A stretch of 64,000 nucleotides of DNA. Origin: Hymenobacter negativus (GTDB lineage: Bacteria; Bacteroidota; Bacteroidia; Cytophagales; Hymenobacteraceae). The notes under the pieces were generated by a model. That model was not told the DNA's origin and searched no databases. It saw only the letters and a program-made list of their open reading frames with translations. Shown here in pieces: positions 51,735 to 60,370 of the stretch. Location: assembly GCF_017571495.1 (NCBI RefSeq), contig NZ_JAGETZ010000005.1, forward strand, positions 62,001 through 126,000. The letters run 5' to 3'. Both the position numbers and the translations under genes were made by a program. The stretch's first letter is position 1, and every line of letters starts with the position of its first letter.

Positions 51735-52562
51735 ATGATATACCAGGTCACGCTCCCGCACCCAGCGTTGCGGCTGTACGTTAAGGAGTACTTACTCATT
51801 GATTTCGACTTTACGAGGCTGCGCGAAATTCCGACCCGACTGATGCCGGTTCGGGCCGAGCAGAGCTTGATTTTCTATCCGGGCGACGGGTTTACCAAAG
51901 TGAATGAGGCGCTTGGCCAGCGGCTGGCGATTCCGCGAACGGTGGTGCAGGGGCAGCCCCTCACGGTGTGGCACCACCATTACCCACGCACGTTCTCCCT
52001 AGTGAAAGTGGTGTTCCAACCGGGCGGGCTTTACCAACTGCTTGGTGGAGTCCCGCTGGCCAAATTCACTGACGTGGCCGTGGACGCCGAAGCGGTAATG
52101 GGCCGCGAAGCCGGCGAACTGTTGCAGCAATTAATGGACATGGGGCGCTACCAGGAAATGATTGCGACGGTAGATGCCTACCTGTTCAACAAATTCCAGC
52201 GTAGCCAGCGGCGGTCCGAACCCATCGACAAAATGGCCTACCTGCTGCAAGCCAGTTACGGGCCTGGGGCACTAGAGTACTTGGCCAGCCAAGCCTGCCT
52301 GAGCTTCCGGCAGTTTGAGCGAAAGTTTCGGGAGCGCATGGGCATCAGCCCCAAGCTGTTCCTGCGCATTCAGCGTTTCAACCAAGCCCTCGATGCGAAA
52401 GAAAAATACCCGGCTCTGGACTGGCAGGGCATTGCCCTGGGCTGCGGCTACGCCGACTACCAGCACATGGTGAAGGACTTTAAGCAGTTTGGGGGCGCCA
52501 CGCCGGTGAGCTTGCTGCAGGCCGCTGCCCAAGCCCCCGAGCGCTTGTTGCACCTGCGCTAA
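51735..52562 (+). CDS. AraC-family transcriptional regulator
   Basis: 275 residues from the ATG at 51735 (MIYQVTLPHPALRLYVKEYLL). The N-terminal DUF6597-like sensor part has LMPVRAEQSLIFYPGD and HYPRTFSLVKVVFQPGGLYQLLG. The C-terminal HTH_18 (about 170-265) shows LEYLASQACLSFRQFERKFRERMGISPKLFLRIQRFNQAL and WQGIALGCGYADYQHMVKDFKQFGGATP. Divides from the cupin gene by 79 bp, same strand; likely controls it. Confidence 0.92.
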   Translation: MIYQVTLPHPALRLYVKEYLLIDFDFTRLREIPTRLMPVRAEQSLIFYPGDGFTKVNEALGQRLAIPRTVVQGQPLTVWHHHYPRTFSLVKVVFQPGGLYQLLGGVPLAKFTDVAVDAEAVMGREAGELLQQLMDMGRYQEMIATVDAYLFNKFQRSQRRSEPIDKMAYLLQASYGPGALEYLASQACLSFRQFERKFRERMGISPKLFLRIQRFNQALDAKEKYPALDWQGIALGCGYADYQHMVKDFKQFGGATPVSLLQAAAQAPERLLHLR

Positions 52563-52603
52563 CAATGTCGTTTTTTGACCACTACGCCCCTGAACTCAGC
52601 CGG

Positions 52604-52611
52604 TAGCTTTG
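52604..52611 (+). promoter_or_regulatory. Candidate -7 promoter box for the cupin gene
   Basis: TAGCTTTG fits the Bacteroidota -7 consensus TAnnTTTG exactly, 31 nt before the ATG at 52642. A TTG lies about 26 bp further upstream, somewhat farther than ideal. Confidence 0.45.
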
Positions 52612-52641
52612 TGAGCATCACCTTCTCAAGTAGCTATCGCC

Positions 52642-53208
52642 ATGGAACAAGCATCTCGTCGCTCGGTCCTCAAACACCTTTCCGCCACAGTAATTGGTAT
52701 GACCCTGATTCCCTCCCAGCCCCTAAATGCAGCCCCGACGGCTGCGCAAAAGCCTTTCGTGGTGCGCGGGGCCGAAGGCCGCGGGGCAGAGCACTACCGC
52801 ATGATGGGCTTCGACCTGTACCTGAAAGTGGCCGGCAAGGACACCGACGGGCAGCTCTCGGTTTTTGCCGGCGAGTACCACCGGCACGACGGCCCGCCGC
52901 TGCACGTCCACTACCAGCAGGACGAGGAGTTTTACATCACCGAAGGCGAGTTTTTGGTGCAGGTGGGAGAAGAGCGGTTCACGCTGAAAGCCGGGGATTT
53001 AATTTTTCTTCCCCGCAACATTCCACACTCATTTTTGACGTTGAGCGAAACCGGCAAAATGGTGTTCATGACCCACCCCAGCGGCACCACCGAAATGCTA
53101 TTTAAGCAACTGGCAGCGCTGCCCCCCACCGCTACGCTGGCCGAGGTGGAGAAACTGCACCTCGCGCATCAGTGCCGAATTGTTGGTCCCAAGCTTACGG
53201 CAGGCTGA
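52642..53208 (+). CDS. Cupin-domain protein with Tat-like signal
   Basis: 188 residues. N-terminus MEQASRRSVLKHLSATVIGM carries an RR-x-x-L-K motif as in Tat signals and a hydrophobic stretch. The cupin domain (about 55-150) has HRHDGPPLHVHYQQDEEFYITEGEFLVQVGEERF with likely metal-binding His/His/Glu residues, then LKAGDLIFLPRNIPHSFL with the last His. Periplasmic small-molecule enzyme or binding protein of unknown substrate. Downstream of an AraC regulator. Confidence 0.88.
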   Translation: MEQASRRSVLKHLSATVIGMTLIPSQPLNAAPTAAQKPFVVRGAEGRGAEHYRMMGFDLYLKVAGKDTDGQLSVFAGEYHRHDGPPLHVHYQQDEEFYITEGEFLVQVGEERFTLKAGDLIFLPRNIPHSFLTLSETGKMVFMTHPSGTTEMLFKQLAALPPTATLAEVEKLHLAHQCRIVGPKLTAG

Positions 53209-53249
53209 GTTCATAGCCACTCAAAGAAGACTGGAAGAGGCCCTCCGGC

Positions 53250-53341
53250 GCGTCCGGCTGAGCGGAGCCGAAGCATCTCTACCACAAGCGTGAATTGACT
53301 ATTTGTACAGTCCAGATGCTTTGGTCCCGCTCAGCCGGACG
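53250..53341. repeat. GTCCGGCTGAGCGGAGCC-type interspersed palindrome
   Basis: CGTCCGGCTGAGCGGAGCCGAAGCATCT at the left and AGATGCTTTGGTCCCGCTCAGCCGGACG at the right are near-perfect inverted complements around a loop of about 36 nt. It fills the gap between the cupin and GH28 genes. Confidence 0.8.
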
Positions 53342-53415
53342 GGTAATAGCGCCACCTACACCCGTTCAGCAGAGTACAGGAGTGTTGGTTGTGTGAATTT
53401 TTGGTGCTTGCGGCC

Positions 53416-54939
53416 ATGCTGCAACGCCTTGTTTCCCTGCTTCTATTATCCCTAAGCTTCTTCGGAAATCTGGCAGCGGCTCCACCTGCGGGTGGTTTCA
53501 ACGTGCGGGATTTTGGGGCGAAGGGTGACAGCACCACGCTGGATGGCGATGCCATCAACCGGGCCATTGCAGCCGCGGCAAAGGCGGGCGGCGGCACGGT
53601 GTACTTCCCGGCGGGCACCTACCGCAGCTACTCCATTCGGCTGCAAAGCCACATCAGCCTGTACCTCGACCAAGGCGCCGTGCTGCTGGCCGCCGCGCCG
53701 GTGGGCAGCACCGGCTATGATGCGCCGGAGCCCGCCGATAACGACAAATTCCAGGATTTCGGGCACAGCCACTGGCACAACAGCCTGATTTGGGGCGAGA
53801 AGCTGGTGGACATTTCCATTCTCGGGCCGGGCACCATCTACGGGCAGGGCCTCACGCGCGAGGGGCCGCACCAGGCCCCCGTGGGCAACAAAGCCATTGC
53901 CCTGAAGCTGTGCCGCAACGTAACACTGAAGGATTTTACGGTGCGGCAGGGCGGCCACTTCGCCCTGCTGGCCACGGGCGTGGATAACCTGACCATTGAC
54001 AACCTCAAGCTCGATACCAACCGCGACGGGCTGGACATCGACTGCTGCCAGAACGTGCGGGTGAGCAACTGCACTGTCAATTCGCCCTGGGACGATGGCA
54101 TTTGCCTGAAAAGCTCCTTTGCTCTCGGCTACGCCCGGCCCACCGAAAACGTCACCATTACCAATTGCCAGGTGAGCGGCTTTGACCGTGGCAGCCTGCT
54201 CGATGGCACCTACCGCCGCAACGAAGCTACTCTCGTGCCCGACCACGAAGGCCCCACCGGCCGCATCAAGTTCGGCACCGAATCGAACGGTGGTTTCCGC
54301 AACATCGCCATCAGCAACTGCGTGTTTACCTACTGCCGCGGACTGGCTCTGGAAACCGTGGACGGCGGCCTGCTCGAAGACGTGACCATCAGCAACATCA
54401 CGATGCGTGATGTCACAAACTCGCCCATTTTCCTGCGCCTTAGCAGCCGGCTGCGGGCGCCGGCAGGCACCGCCACGGGGCAGTTGCGCCGCATCAATAT
54501 CAGCAACGTCACGGTTTATAATGCCGATTCCCGGTTTGCCACGCTCATCAGCGGCGTGCCCGGCCACCCCATTGAGGACGTGCGCTTGAGCAACATCAGC
54601 ATCTGGTACCGGCCGCTGGACGCGGCCTCCGCTGCCGCCATTCAACCTGACTTGCCCGAAGACGAGAAAGGCTACCCCGAACCCCAGAAGTTGGGCGTGG
54701 GTCCGGCCTACGGCTTTTACATCCGGCACGCCAAAAACATCGAATTAAACGACGTGAACATCCATCTGCTGGGAGCCGAAACGCGGCCCTTGCTGATGCT
54801 GACGGACGTGGACGGCGCCCGTCTGCAGAACGTGGCGGCTGACAAGGCCGGAGCCGCGCCGCTACTGGTGCTGAAGAACGTGCGCGGGTTGTCGGTGAGT
54901 GATAGCGAAGCGTTGAAAAAGTCCACCAGAACGAGGTAG
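53416..54939 (+). CDS. GH28 polygalacturonase-like protein, secreted
   Basis: 507 residues from the ATG at 53416 (MLQRLVSLLLLSLSFFGNLAAAP, signal peptide). Parallel beta-helix with NVRDFGAKGDSTTLDGDAINRAIAAAAKAGGGTVYFPAGTY, then NRDGLDIDCCQNVRVSNCTV and SPWDDGICLKSSF, carrying the GH28 Asp-Asp pair region, plus many stacked ISNxxx repeats. Cleaves homogalacturonan or rhamnogalacturonan backbones in the periplasm or outside. Start of the pectin-type block with PL22 and others. Confidence 0.9.
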   Translation: MLQRLVSLLLLSLSFFGNLAAAPPAGGFNVRDFGAKGDSTTLDGDAINRAIAAAAKAGGGTVYFPAGTYRSYSIRLQSHISLYLDQGAVLLAAAPVGSTGYDAPEPADNDKFQDFGHSHWHNSLIWGEKLVDISILGPGTIYGQGLTREGPHQAPVGNKAIALKLCRNVTLKDFTVRQGGHFALLATGVDNLTIDNLKLDTNRDGLDIDCCQNVRVSNCTVNSPWDDGICLKSSFALGYARPTENVTITNCQVSGFDRGSLLDGTYRRNEATLVPDHEGPTGRIKFGTESNGGFRNIAISNCVFTYCRGLALETVDGGLLEDVTISNITMRDVTNSPIFLRLSSRLRAPAGTATGQLRRINISNVTVYNADSRFATLISGVPGHPIEDVRLSNISIWYRPLDAASAAAIQPDLPEDEKGYPEPQKLGVGPAYGFYIRHAKNIELNDVNIHLLGAETRPLLMLTDVDGARLQNVAADKAGAAPLLVLKNVRGLSVSDSEALKKSTRTR

Positions 54940-55030
54940 GGGTGGGGCTTGTCCCCGCCCGCCGTTCGCGCCAACTGCCCATTTCCCGCACCGTCAGAAC
55001 GTTTCTGTTCAACGACGAGCGCGCCCCTAC
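54936..55030. repeat. GTAGGGGTGGGGC-type interspersed element
   Basis: Starts GTAGGGGTGGGGCTTGTCCCCGCCC at the GH28 stop codon and ends GCGCCCCTAC; the ends are imperfect inverted complements. Related to 7776-7855. It supplies the last codon region of the GH28 gene. Confidence 0.6.
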
Positions 55031-55040
55031 AATCCCACCC

Positions 55041-56384
55041 ATGAAACACACTTTAATCCTCGCCTGCGCGCTTTTTACCACCACCGCACACGCCCAAATT
55101 GGCCGCCGCTTTCCATCTGAAAGAAAGGTGGTAAAAGACCCCGTAACCGGTACCCAACTCACTTTCCTCACCAGCACGCCGGTCGGCGATTCCAAGATTT
55201 ACCAAACCCACAACCAGTGGACTTCGGACCTGCAATGGCTCATCTTTCGCTCCAACCGGGCCAAGAACGAGGCCATGGCGGTGAATGAGAAAACCGGCAA
55301 CATCGTGCAGGTGAGCGAGGGCGGCTACACAGGCATGCTCAACGTGGCGCGCAAGGCCATGAAACTGTATTTCATGCGCGACCTGCCGGACGGAAATAAG
55401 GAACAGCCGACTGGTGTACAGATTGTGGAAGTGGACCTGGCCAAAGTCTTCGCCGACAGCAAAGCCGGCCATATGCAGCCGGCCAGCACCTACCAGCGCA
55501 TCTGCGGCACCACCCCGCCGGAGCTAAAAGCCGGTGGCGACATGGCTCTGGACGGGGATGAAAACTGGGCCTACTTCCGCGTGGGCAAGGAAGAAGCCGC
55601 CCGCCACCTCGCGCCCGGCACCAAGCTGGAAACCGAGTTTGGCCCGCGCCACATGGGAGCGGGCCCGGCCGGCATCGCGGCCATGAACGTGCACACCGGC
55701 GCCATTAAGTATGTGGTATCGGTGCCGTTTCAGATTGGGCACATCCAAACCAACCCCTGGGTGCCAGGCGAAATCGTGTTTTGCTGGGAAACGGGCGGAA
55801 AATCGCCCCAGCGTACCTGGACGGTGCAGGCCGACGGCAGCGGCCTGCGGCCCCTTTACCCCGAAGCCGAGTACGAATGGGTGACCCACGAGGCCGTGAT
55901 TACCAAGGATGAAACCGCCTTCGCCATCATGGGCCACCGCCTCATACCGGCCGGGGCCAAAGACGTGGCGCCCGGCACGCCCGTAGCCGGTGCCAACCCC
56001 GGTCAGGAAGCCGCCTGGGGCCCCTCTGGCACCCGCGAGAAGCCCACAGGCTTGGCCATTGTGAACCACCGCACCCGCGAAATGACCATTGTGGGCCAGA
56101 CGCCCAGTGGCAGCGGCCTCTGGCACGTCAGCGGCTCGGCCGATGGCCGCTGGGCCGTGGGCGACGATTTTGCCCGCAACATCTACCTCATCGACCGGCA
56201 CACCCGCGAAATGCTGCTGCTCTCCAGCGGCCATAAGCCCACCGCCGCCGACCACCCGCACCCCACCATGAGCCCCGATGGCACGCGCATCGAAATCCAA
56301 TCGGCTATGCTCTCCGCTGATGGGAAGAGCATGAACATCTGCGTGATTCCGGTGCCGGACGCGTGGCTGAAGCGGAAGTATTAA
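55041..56384 (+). CDS. Oligogalacturonate lyase-like (PL22), secreted
   Basis: 447 residues from the ATG at 55041; signal peptide MKHTLILACALFTTTAHAQ. Seven-bladed propeller as in oligogalacturonide lyase: VTGTQLTFLTSTPVGDSKIYQTHNQWTSDLQWLIFRSNR, HNQ-type metal region (the Mn-binding His/Gln residues), GHIQTNPWVPGEIVFCWETGG, EYEWVTHEAVITKDE, SGLWHVSGSADGRWAVGDDF, and HPHPTMSPDGTRI. Splits unsaturated oligogalacturonides to 5-keto-4-deoxyuronate. Follows GH28 by 101 bp. Confidence 0.9.
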   Translation: MKHTLILACALFTTTAHAQIGRRFPSERKVVKDPVTGTQLTFLTSTPVGDSKIYQTHNQWTSDLQWLIFRSNRAKNEAMAVNEKTGNIVQVSEGGYTGMLNVARKAMKLYFMRDLPDGNKEQPTGVQIVEVDLAKVFADSKAGHMQPASTYQRICGTTPPELKAGGDMALDGDENWAYFRVGKEEAARHLAPGTKLETEFGPRHMGAGPAGIAAMNVHTGAIKYVVSVPFQIGHIQTNPWVPGEIVFCWETGGKSPQRTWTVQADGSGLRPLYPEAEYEWVTHEAVITKDETAFAIMGHRLIPAGAKDVAPGTPVAGANPGQEAAWGPSGTREKPTGLAIVNHRTREMTIVGQTPSGSGLWHVSGSADGRWAVGDDFARNIYLIDRHTREMLLLSSGHKPTAADHPHPTMSPDGTRIEIQSAMLSADGKSMNICVIPVPDAWLKRKY

Positions 56385-56404
56385 TTAAACGACAAAAAGA
56401 ACGT

Positions 56405-56545
56405 CATGCAGAGCGAGGCGAAGCATCTCTCGTGGGAGAAACCTCACCCCCTAACCCCCTCTCCCGTGGAGAGGGGGCACCGGTCATGCGCAAATGAAAA
56501 TCGACTGGCTCCCCTCTTCGCGGGAGAGGCGCTGGGGGCGAGGTT
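56405..56545. repeat. Tandem of GTCATGC-type and CCTCACCCCC-type elements
   Basis: GTCATGCAGAGCGAGGCGAAGCATCTC (56404-56431), then CCTCACCCCCTAACCCCCTCTCCC (56442-56465) with AGAGGGGGCACC, ending with CTCCCCTCTTCGCGGGAGAGGCGCTGGGGGCGAGGTT, the complement of the first part. Same families as 44626 and 47395. Confidence 0.75.
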
Positions 56546-57623
56546 CCGGCATTGGACGAGCTACTTTGCTACGCTCTGCCTGCTCATCCTCAACCTTGCT
56601 GTCCACGCCCAGGAAGACCGGGGCTTCAAAGTCTACCAGTTTCCGGCCAACATGATTCCGCGCATTGACGGCAAAGCCGACGACTGGGCCACGTTTCCGA
56701 AGGAATACATGGTGGGCACCGACCAGTTGCGCGATGACTCCGGCCACTACCCCAAACCTGATTCCACCAACCTCGATGTGAAGGTGCGCGTGGCTTGGGT
56801 GGCGGGCCTGAACCGGCTTTATTTCCTCTACGAAGCCTACGACAACTACTGGGATTTCAGCCTGCCGGGCCTGCACAACGACACCTTTGAAATTGTGGTG
56901 GACGGCGACATGTCCGGCGGCCCGCTCATTGCCGAGCAGCACCCCAACCAGGAATTGCCGCTGATGGAGCGCTACTTCGCCTTCCACGGCGTGCACGCCC
57001 AGAACTACCACATTTTCATGCCTGCCGTGGGCAAGGATTGGTGCTTGGCATGGGGCGCGCAGCCCTGGATTAAAGAGTTGCCCTACTCCAACATCGCCTA
57101 CTCTTACGACTTCAAGCCCGGCCAACCCGGCAAGCTCACGGCCGAGTTCTGGATTACGCCCTTCGACTACGCCGGGGCTGAAGGGCCCGCCCGCGCCGTA
57201 GAATCGGTGCTGAGCGACAATAAGAAAATAGGTCTCACTTGGGCCGTGATTGACTACGACGACGTGCAGGACGAATCCAAAAAAGGCTTCTGGAACCTCT
57301 CGAAGAACCACAAGATGTACGGCAATTCCAGCCTGGGAACCGTTTTCACGCTGTTGCCGCTGGCTGCGCAGTACCTGCCGAAACTAGCAGCGCAATGGTC
57401 GTTCCAGGTCACGGACATGGCTCATCGCCAGGTCACCTTCCTCGACAAAAGCCGCGGCTCCGTCAAGCGCTGGCACTGGGACTTCGGCGACGGCAGCACC
57501 TCCACCGAGCAAAACCCCGTGCACCGCTACAAAGACGCTGGCAAATACCTTGTGGTGCTTGACGTAGAAGGCCCAGCCGGCAAAGCCCGCATGGCCAAGC
57601 TGTGGGACGTGGCGGTGAAGTGA
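56406..57623 (+). CDS. Secreted protein with CBM9-like and PKD domains
   Basis: 405 residues as the maximal frame. The real signal peptide seems to be HWTSYFATLCLLILNLAVHAQ (about 49-69), and everything before it is translated repeat sequence (56405-56545), so the start is doubtful; no better ATG exists in frame. The mature protein: FPANMIPRIDGKADDWATFPKEYMV, NRLYFLYEAYDNYWDFS, NDTFEIVVDGDMSGG (CBM9-like fold), FWITPFDYAGAEG, and a C-terminal PKD domain (KRWHWDFGDGSTSTEQNPVHRY). Part of the pectin block; role in substrate binding inferred. Confidence 0.8.
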   Translation: MQSEAKHLSWEKPHPLTPSPVERGHRSCANENRLAPLFAGEALGARFRHWTSYFATLCLLILNLAVHAQEDRGFKVYQFPANMIPRIDGKADDWATFPKEYMVGTDQLRDDSGHYPKPDSTNLDVKVRVAWVAGLNRLYFLYEAYDNYWDFSLPGLHNDTFEIVVDGDMSGGPLIAEQHPNQELPLMERYFAFHGVHAQNYHIFMPAVGKDWCLAWGAQPWIKELPYSNIAYSYDFKPGQPGKLTAEFWITPFDYAGAEGPARAVESVLSDNKKIGLTWAVIDYDDVQDESKKGFWNLSKNHKMYGNSSLGTVFTLLPLAAQYLPKLAAQWSFQVTDMAHRQVTFLDKSRGSVKRWHWDFGDGSTSTEQNPVHRYKDAGKYLVVLDVEGPAGKARMAKLWDVAVK

Positions 57624-57710
57624 GGCAACAGACTATTTGGACTCCACTAACTTATTCACCCGCTGGCACGCGTCGCAAACGTGCGCCCGCGAGCTCAGTC
57701 GCTGAACGAG

Positions 57711-58394
57711 CTAGCGCGCTACAATTCCAAGGACGGGCGCTATCAGTAGCTTGGAGCCTGCAGCATCAAAATGTATGCCGTCGGCGGTCATGGTGTTGCT
57801 GTCCAGACCCGGCGTTTTGTAGCCATTCACAAATAGGGAGTGGGTGCGTTTCGCCACCTTTTGGAAGTTGGTGGCCATGTTGCTGACCCGCTGGCCGCCG
57901 CCCTGGTATTTGGGCAGGGCTTCGGCTTTCGTGCCGTAGGGCGGGGGCGAAATGATGATAATGCGGGCTTGACGGATGGCGGGATAGGGACAGGTTTTGA
58001 TTTTGTGGATGAGGGTTTCTAGGTTGGCCGGCACTTCGCGTTGGCGGTCGGCAAAAACGGCTTTGGCGTCGTTGGTGCCCATTTCCAGCACCACGAAATC
58101 GAACGGCCGGTCCTTGGTAAACTCTGCTGCTTTCCGCAGATTCTCATCGATGACCAGCAGCGAATTCAACGTGCTGTCGCCGTTGTTCACAAACCCAATG
58201 GTGCGGCCCGATTTACTGATATTGAAGACTTGCGCACGGGGCAGGGCCAGCTCCAGTTGCTTGGGCCAGCTGTGGGGAAACGTGCCGTTGCTGTCGCCCA
58301 GGGTAAAGATGTTGAGGGCCTTGTCCGAAGCCGCCGGAGTTTGCGCGGACAGCAGCGCCGGCAGGAGCAACAGGAACAGGAGAAGCTTTTTCAT
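57711..58394 (-). CDS. SGNH/GDSL esterase (rhamnogalacturonan-acetylesterase-like)
   Basis: 227 residues from the ATG at 58394; signal peptide MKKLLLFLLLLPALLSAQ. GDSN block with catalytic Ser (S35), GTNDA (N108) and the C-terminal DGIHFDAAG with the Asp-x-x-His dyad. Acetyl esterase of the SGNH class, often removing acetyl groups from pectin or hemicellulose; context with GH28, PL22 and GH105 fits pectin. Opposite strand to the lyase genes. Confidence 0.87.
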   Translation of the reverse strand: MKKLLLFLLLLPALLSAQTPAASDKALNIFTLGDSNGTFPHSWPKQLELALPRAQVFNISKSGRTIGFVNNGDSTLNSLLVIDENLRKAAEFTKDRPFDFVVLEMGTNDAKAVFADRQREVPANLETLIHKIKTCPYPAIRQARIIIISPPPYGTKAEALPKYQGGGQRVSNMATNFQKVAKRTHSLFVNGYKTPGLDSNTMTADGIHFDAAGSKLLIAPVLGIVAR

Positions 58395-58447
58395 GGCAAT
58401 GGGCAATAATTAGATTTTAAGCGAATGGTTGCCCCGCTGACGCGCAT

Positions 58448-58915
58448 CTATTTGATGAATACAGTACCAAAGTATTCGTTGTCGGTATATTCCTCTTTAA
58501 AATAGGTGTCTCGCTTAATTTCTACACTGAATTCAGTGAGGTGAAAAGCGGAATCAATTGTTGCTGTAATGGGAGAAAATTGAAGAGGAAATAAGTAAAA
58601 TGATGGAGGCGTATCTCCTAATGACTTTTTGATTAAGTTCCTGCTCAGAGACTGAAAATCAGTAGGTGCTTCAGTATAAGCCAAAGGAATGGCCAACAGG
58701 ACTTCGTATTTGCTCTCGTCGATAATTTCTAATAGGTAGTTCAATATGAAAAGACTCGCCTCAATCCAATACTCAGGTTGTTTGAACTGTACATCTATTG
58801 TATCAATGTGTAAGTCGGCATACTTCTCCCAAAGTTTGTCTGAAATAACTTCGTTTACCCAGCCCTGTAGATATTCCTTATAGTTCTTCTTCTCCAACTG
58901 GAGGTCGTTTTTCAT
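58448..58915 (-). CDS. Hypothetical protein, AT-rich
   Basis: 155 residues from the ATG at 58915 (MKNDLQLEKKNYKEY); an in-frame ATG at 58951 is possible. Soluble, acidic, GC clearly lower than neighbours and Lys/Tyr/Ile-rich (ISDKLWEKYADLHIDTIDVQF, WIEASLFILNYLLEI, KRDTYFKEEYTDNEYFGTVFI). No family recognised. The composition suggests acquisition by transfer. Divergent from nothing nearby; convergent with the duplicated GH105 tail. Confidence 0.6.
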   Translation of the reverse strand: MKNDLQLEKKNYKEYLQGWVNEVISDKLWEKYADLHIDTIDVQFKQPEYWIEASLFILNYLLEIIDESKYEVLLAIPLAYTEAPTDFQSLSRNLIKKSLGDTPPSFYLFPLQFSPITATIDSAFHLTEFSVEIKRDTYFKEEYTDNEYFGTVFIK

Positions 58916-59039
58916 GCCTTTGTAAAAATTATAATCGCTGGTTGGACTCAAAAATAGAATAACGAATTGTCTAAATCACTGCTAAGAAAGCAAAGGTTGA
59001 GTTTGTGAACCGCGAAGAACATTTTTAGTGCAAATCCAC

Positions 59040-59126
59040 CTACTTCCCCACCTGCACCGAGCTGTCGTTAATTTCATACGGGTGCTGCTTGAGGAGCTGG
59101 GTGATTTCGGTGCCGGCCAGCAGCAT
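59040..59126 (-). pseudogene. Duplicated C-terminal tail of the GH105 gene
   Basis: Encodes LLAGTEITQLLKQHPYEINDSSVQVGK, matching the end of the GH105 protein at 60371 (LLAGAEITQLLKQHPYGINDSSVQVVK) with DNA identity across about 85 bp. No other GH105 sequence precedes it (minus direction). A remnant of a second GH105 copy or of a duplication. Confidence 0.85.
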
Positions 59127-59248
59127 TGGTACGAGTATACTGTCCTTGGATACCGAACCCGCGATAAGGCATTTAATTAGGCAGATGTAAAAAATGTAAT
59201 TTGCGGACTGTGCCGGAGCACAACGTTTTAGCAGATAACTATGCAATC

Positions 59249-59980
59249 ATGAAGCACTACTGGCTTTTTCTCCTATTGCTTTCCGCAAGTTGCTCAGCAC
59301 AGGAACGCACGTCCACCAAGGTATTTCCTGAAATTGCCCTTACCAACCGGATTGACTTTGTTGACCCGCACTTCGACCAGCCTCGGTTTAGCTGTGGTTT
59401 CCTGCTGGCGCACAATCAGGACACCTTCGCCATCACGGCCAGGCATCTGCTAAAATTTATTAAAACGAAGGAGATGACCCGGCTTTCCCTGGGTAATAGC
59501 ATTAAATCCTGGTCGCTTTTTTCGTTGCCAACCAAGGATAAAAGCGTTGTCACCAAGCGCCTGCTAAACGAGAACACGGCCGCGTCGCTGGAAGATAAGG
59601 CCACTTATGACGATGATTGGCTGGTTTTCTCGTTGCGCTCCAATCATACCACGGTCAAGCCGCTGGTCTTTCGCACTGCGCCCCTGCAGCCGGGAGAGAC
59701 GCTATACGTAGTGGGCTGGACGCGGCGGATGGAAGAAGGCCCGCAACGGGTGTACGAATTTGAGTACTACAAAACGGTTGACCACCGCCTGCTCCTGAAA
59801 GATGTCGTTGTGCCGGAACAGTTTGGTGGGTTAAGCGGTGCGCCCCTCGTTGATGAGCAGGGGCAATTGGTCGGAATTGTTTCTGGTGGAACAGTGGACC
59901 CGGTTTTGAAGCAAAAGTACTTCTCTCCCTGCCCCGTGGACGGCCTGCGCGCCTTCCTCGAGAGTTATCAGAAGAGGTAG
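59249..59980 (+). CDS. Trypsin-like serine protease, secreted
   Basis: 243 residues from the ATG at 59249; signal peptide MKHYWLFLLLLSASCSAQ, possibly a lipobox (SASCSAQ). The catalytic triad is visible: His in FAITARHLLKF, Asp in YDDDWLVFSL, Ser in GGLSGAPLVDEQGQLVGIVSGG. Chymotrypsin-like fold, short form without PDZ. Periplasmic or surface protease. It lies between the GH105 tail duplicates, so may have come with that rearrangement. Confidence 0.85.
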   Translation: MKHYWLFLLLLSASCSAQERTSTKVFPEIALTNRIDFVDPHFDQPRFSCGFLLAHNQDTFAITARHLLKFIKTKEMTRLSLGNSIKSWSLFSLPTKDKSVVTKRLLNENTAASLEDKATYDDDWLVFSLRSNHTTVKPLVFRTAPLQPGETLYVVGWTRRMEEGPQRVYEFEYYKTVDHRLLLKDVVVPEQFGGLSGAPLVDEQGQLVGIVSGGTVDPVLKQKYFSPCPVDGLRAFLESYQKR

Positions 59981-60014
59981 CGGGCCAGTTTCGTGGCGTT
60001 ACGTTCGTTCCCCT

Positions 60015-60043
60015 TCTGGCGCACGTCGTAGACGTGCGCCAGA
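60015..60043. repeat. Hairpin after the protease gene
   Basis: TCTGGCGCACGTC (60015-60027) pairs with GACGTGCGCCAGA (60031-60043), loop GTA. Perfect 13-bp stem, no T-run. A similar GGCACGCGTCGCAAACGTGCG motif is at 57664. Confidence 0.65.
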
Positions 60044-60080
60044 AACACTGTTTTGCTGAATATTAGCTACATCAACAGCT

Positions 60081-60362
60081 ATGGCAACATTCCTTTTAGA
60101 AAACGGCTTCTACAATAGTTCCAGCACGACGGCGCGAGGCATATTGCTCGTTGGGCATCTTACCCCTTCCACCACTACGATTACTCCAGGCTCTTGGCTT
60201 GTGTTTGAAGAAGGAAGATTATTGATTATAGAAGTTCGAACAATGCATTGCGAAAATGTCGGTTTAACCATTGACTCAGCCAGTTTAGAAAATTTTGAGC
60301 AGGATGGTGGGCTTATATGGCGACTATATGAAACAGAGGCGTTAATTGAGGGTCCTGGCTAG
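60081..60362 (+). CDS. Hypothetical small protein
   Basis: 93 residues, no signal peptide, beta-rich (ARGILLVGHLTPSTTTITPGSWLVFEEGRLLIIEVRTMHCENVGLTIDSA). GC lower than neighbours. Family not recognised; the strand pattern could be a small OB- or SH3-like barrel. Ends 9 bp before the convergent GH105 gene stop. Perhaps co-acquired with the protease gene. Confidence 0.5.
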   Translation: MATFLLENGFYNSSSTTARGILLVGHLTPSTTTITPGSWLVFEEGRLLIIEVRTMHCENVGLTIDSASLENFEQDGGLIWRLYETEALIEGPG

Positions 60363-60370
60363 AGCCCAGC

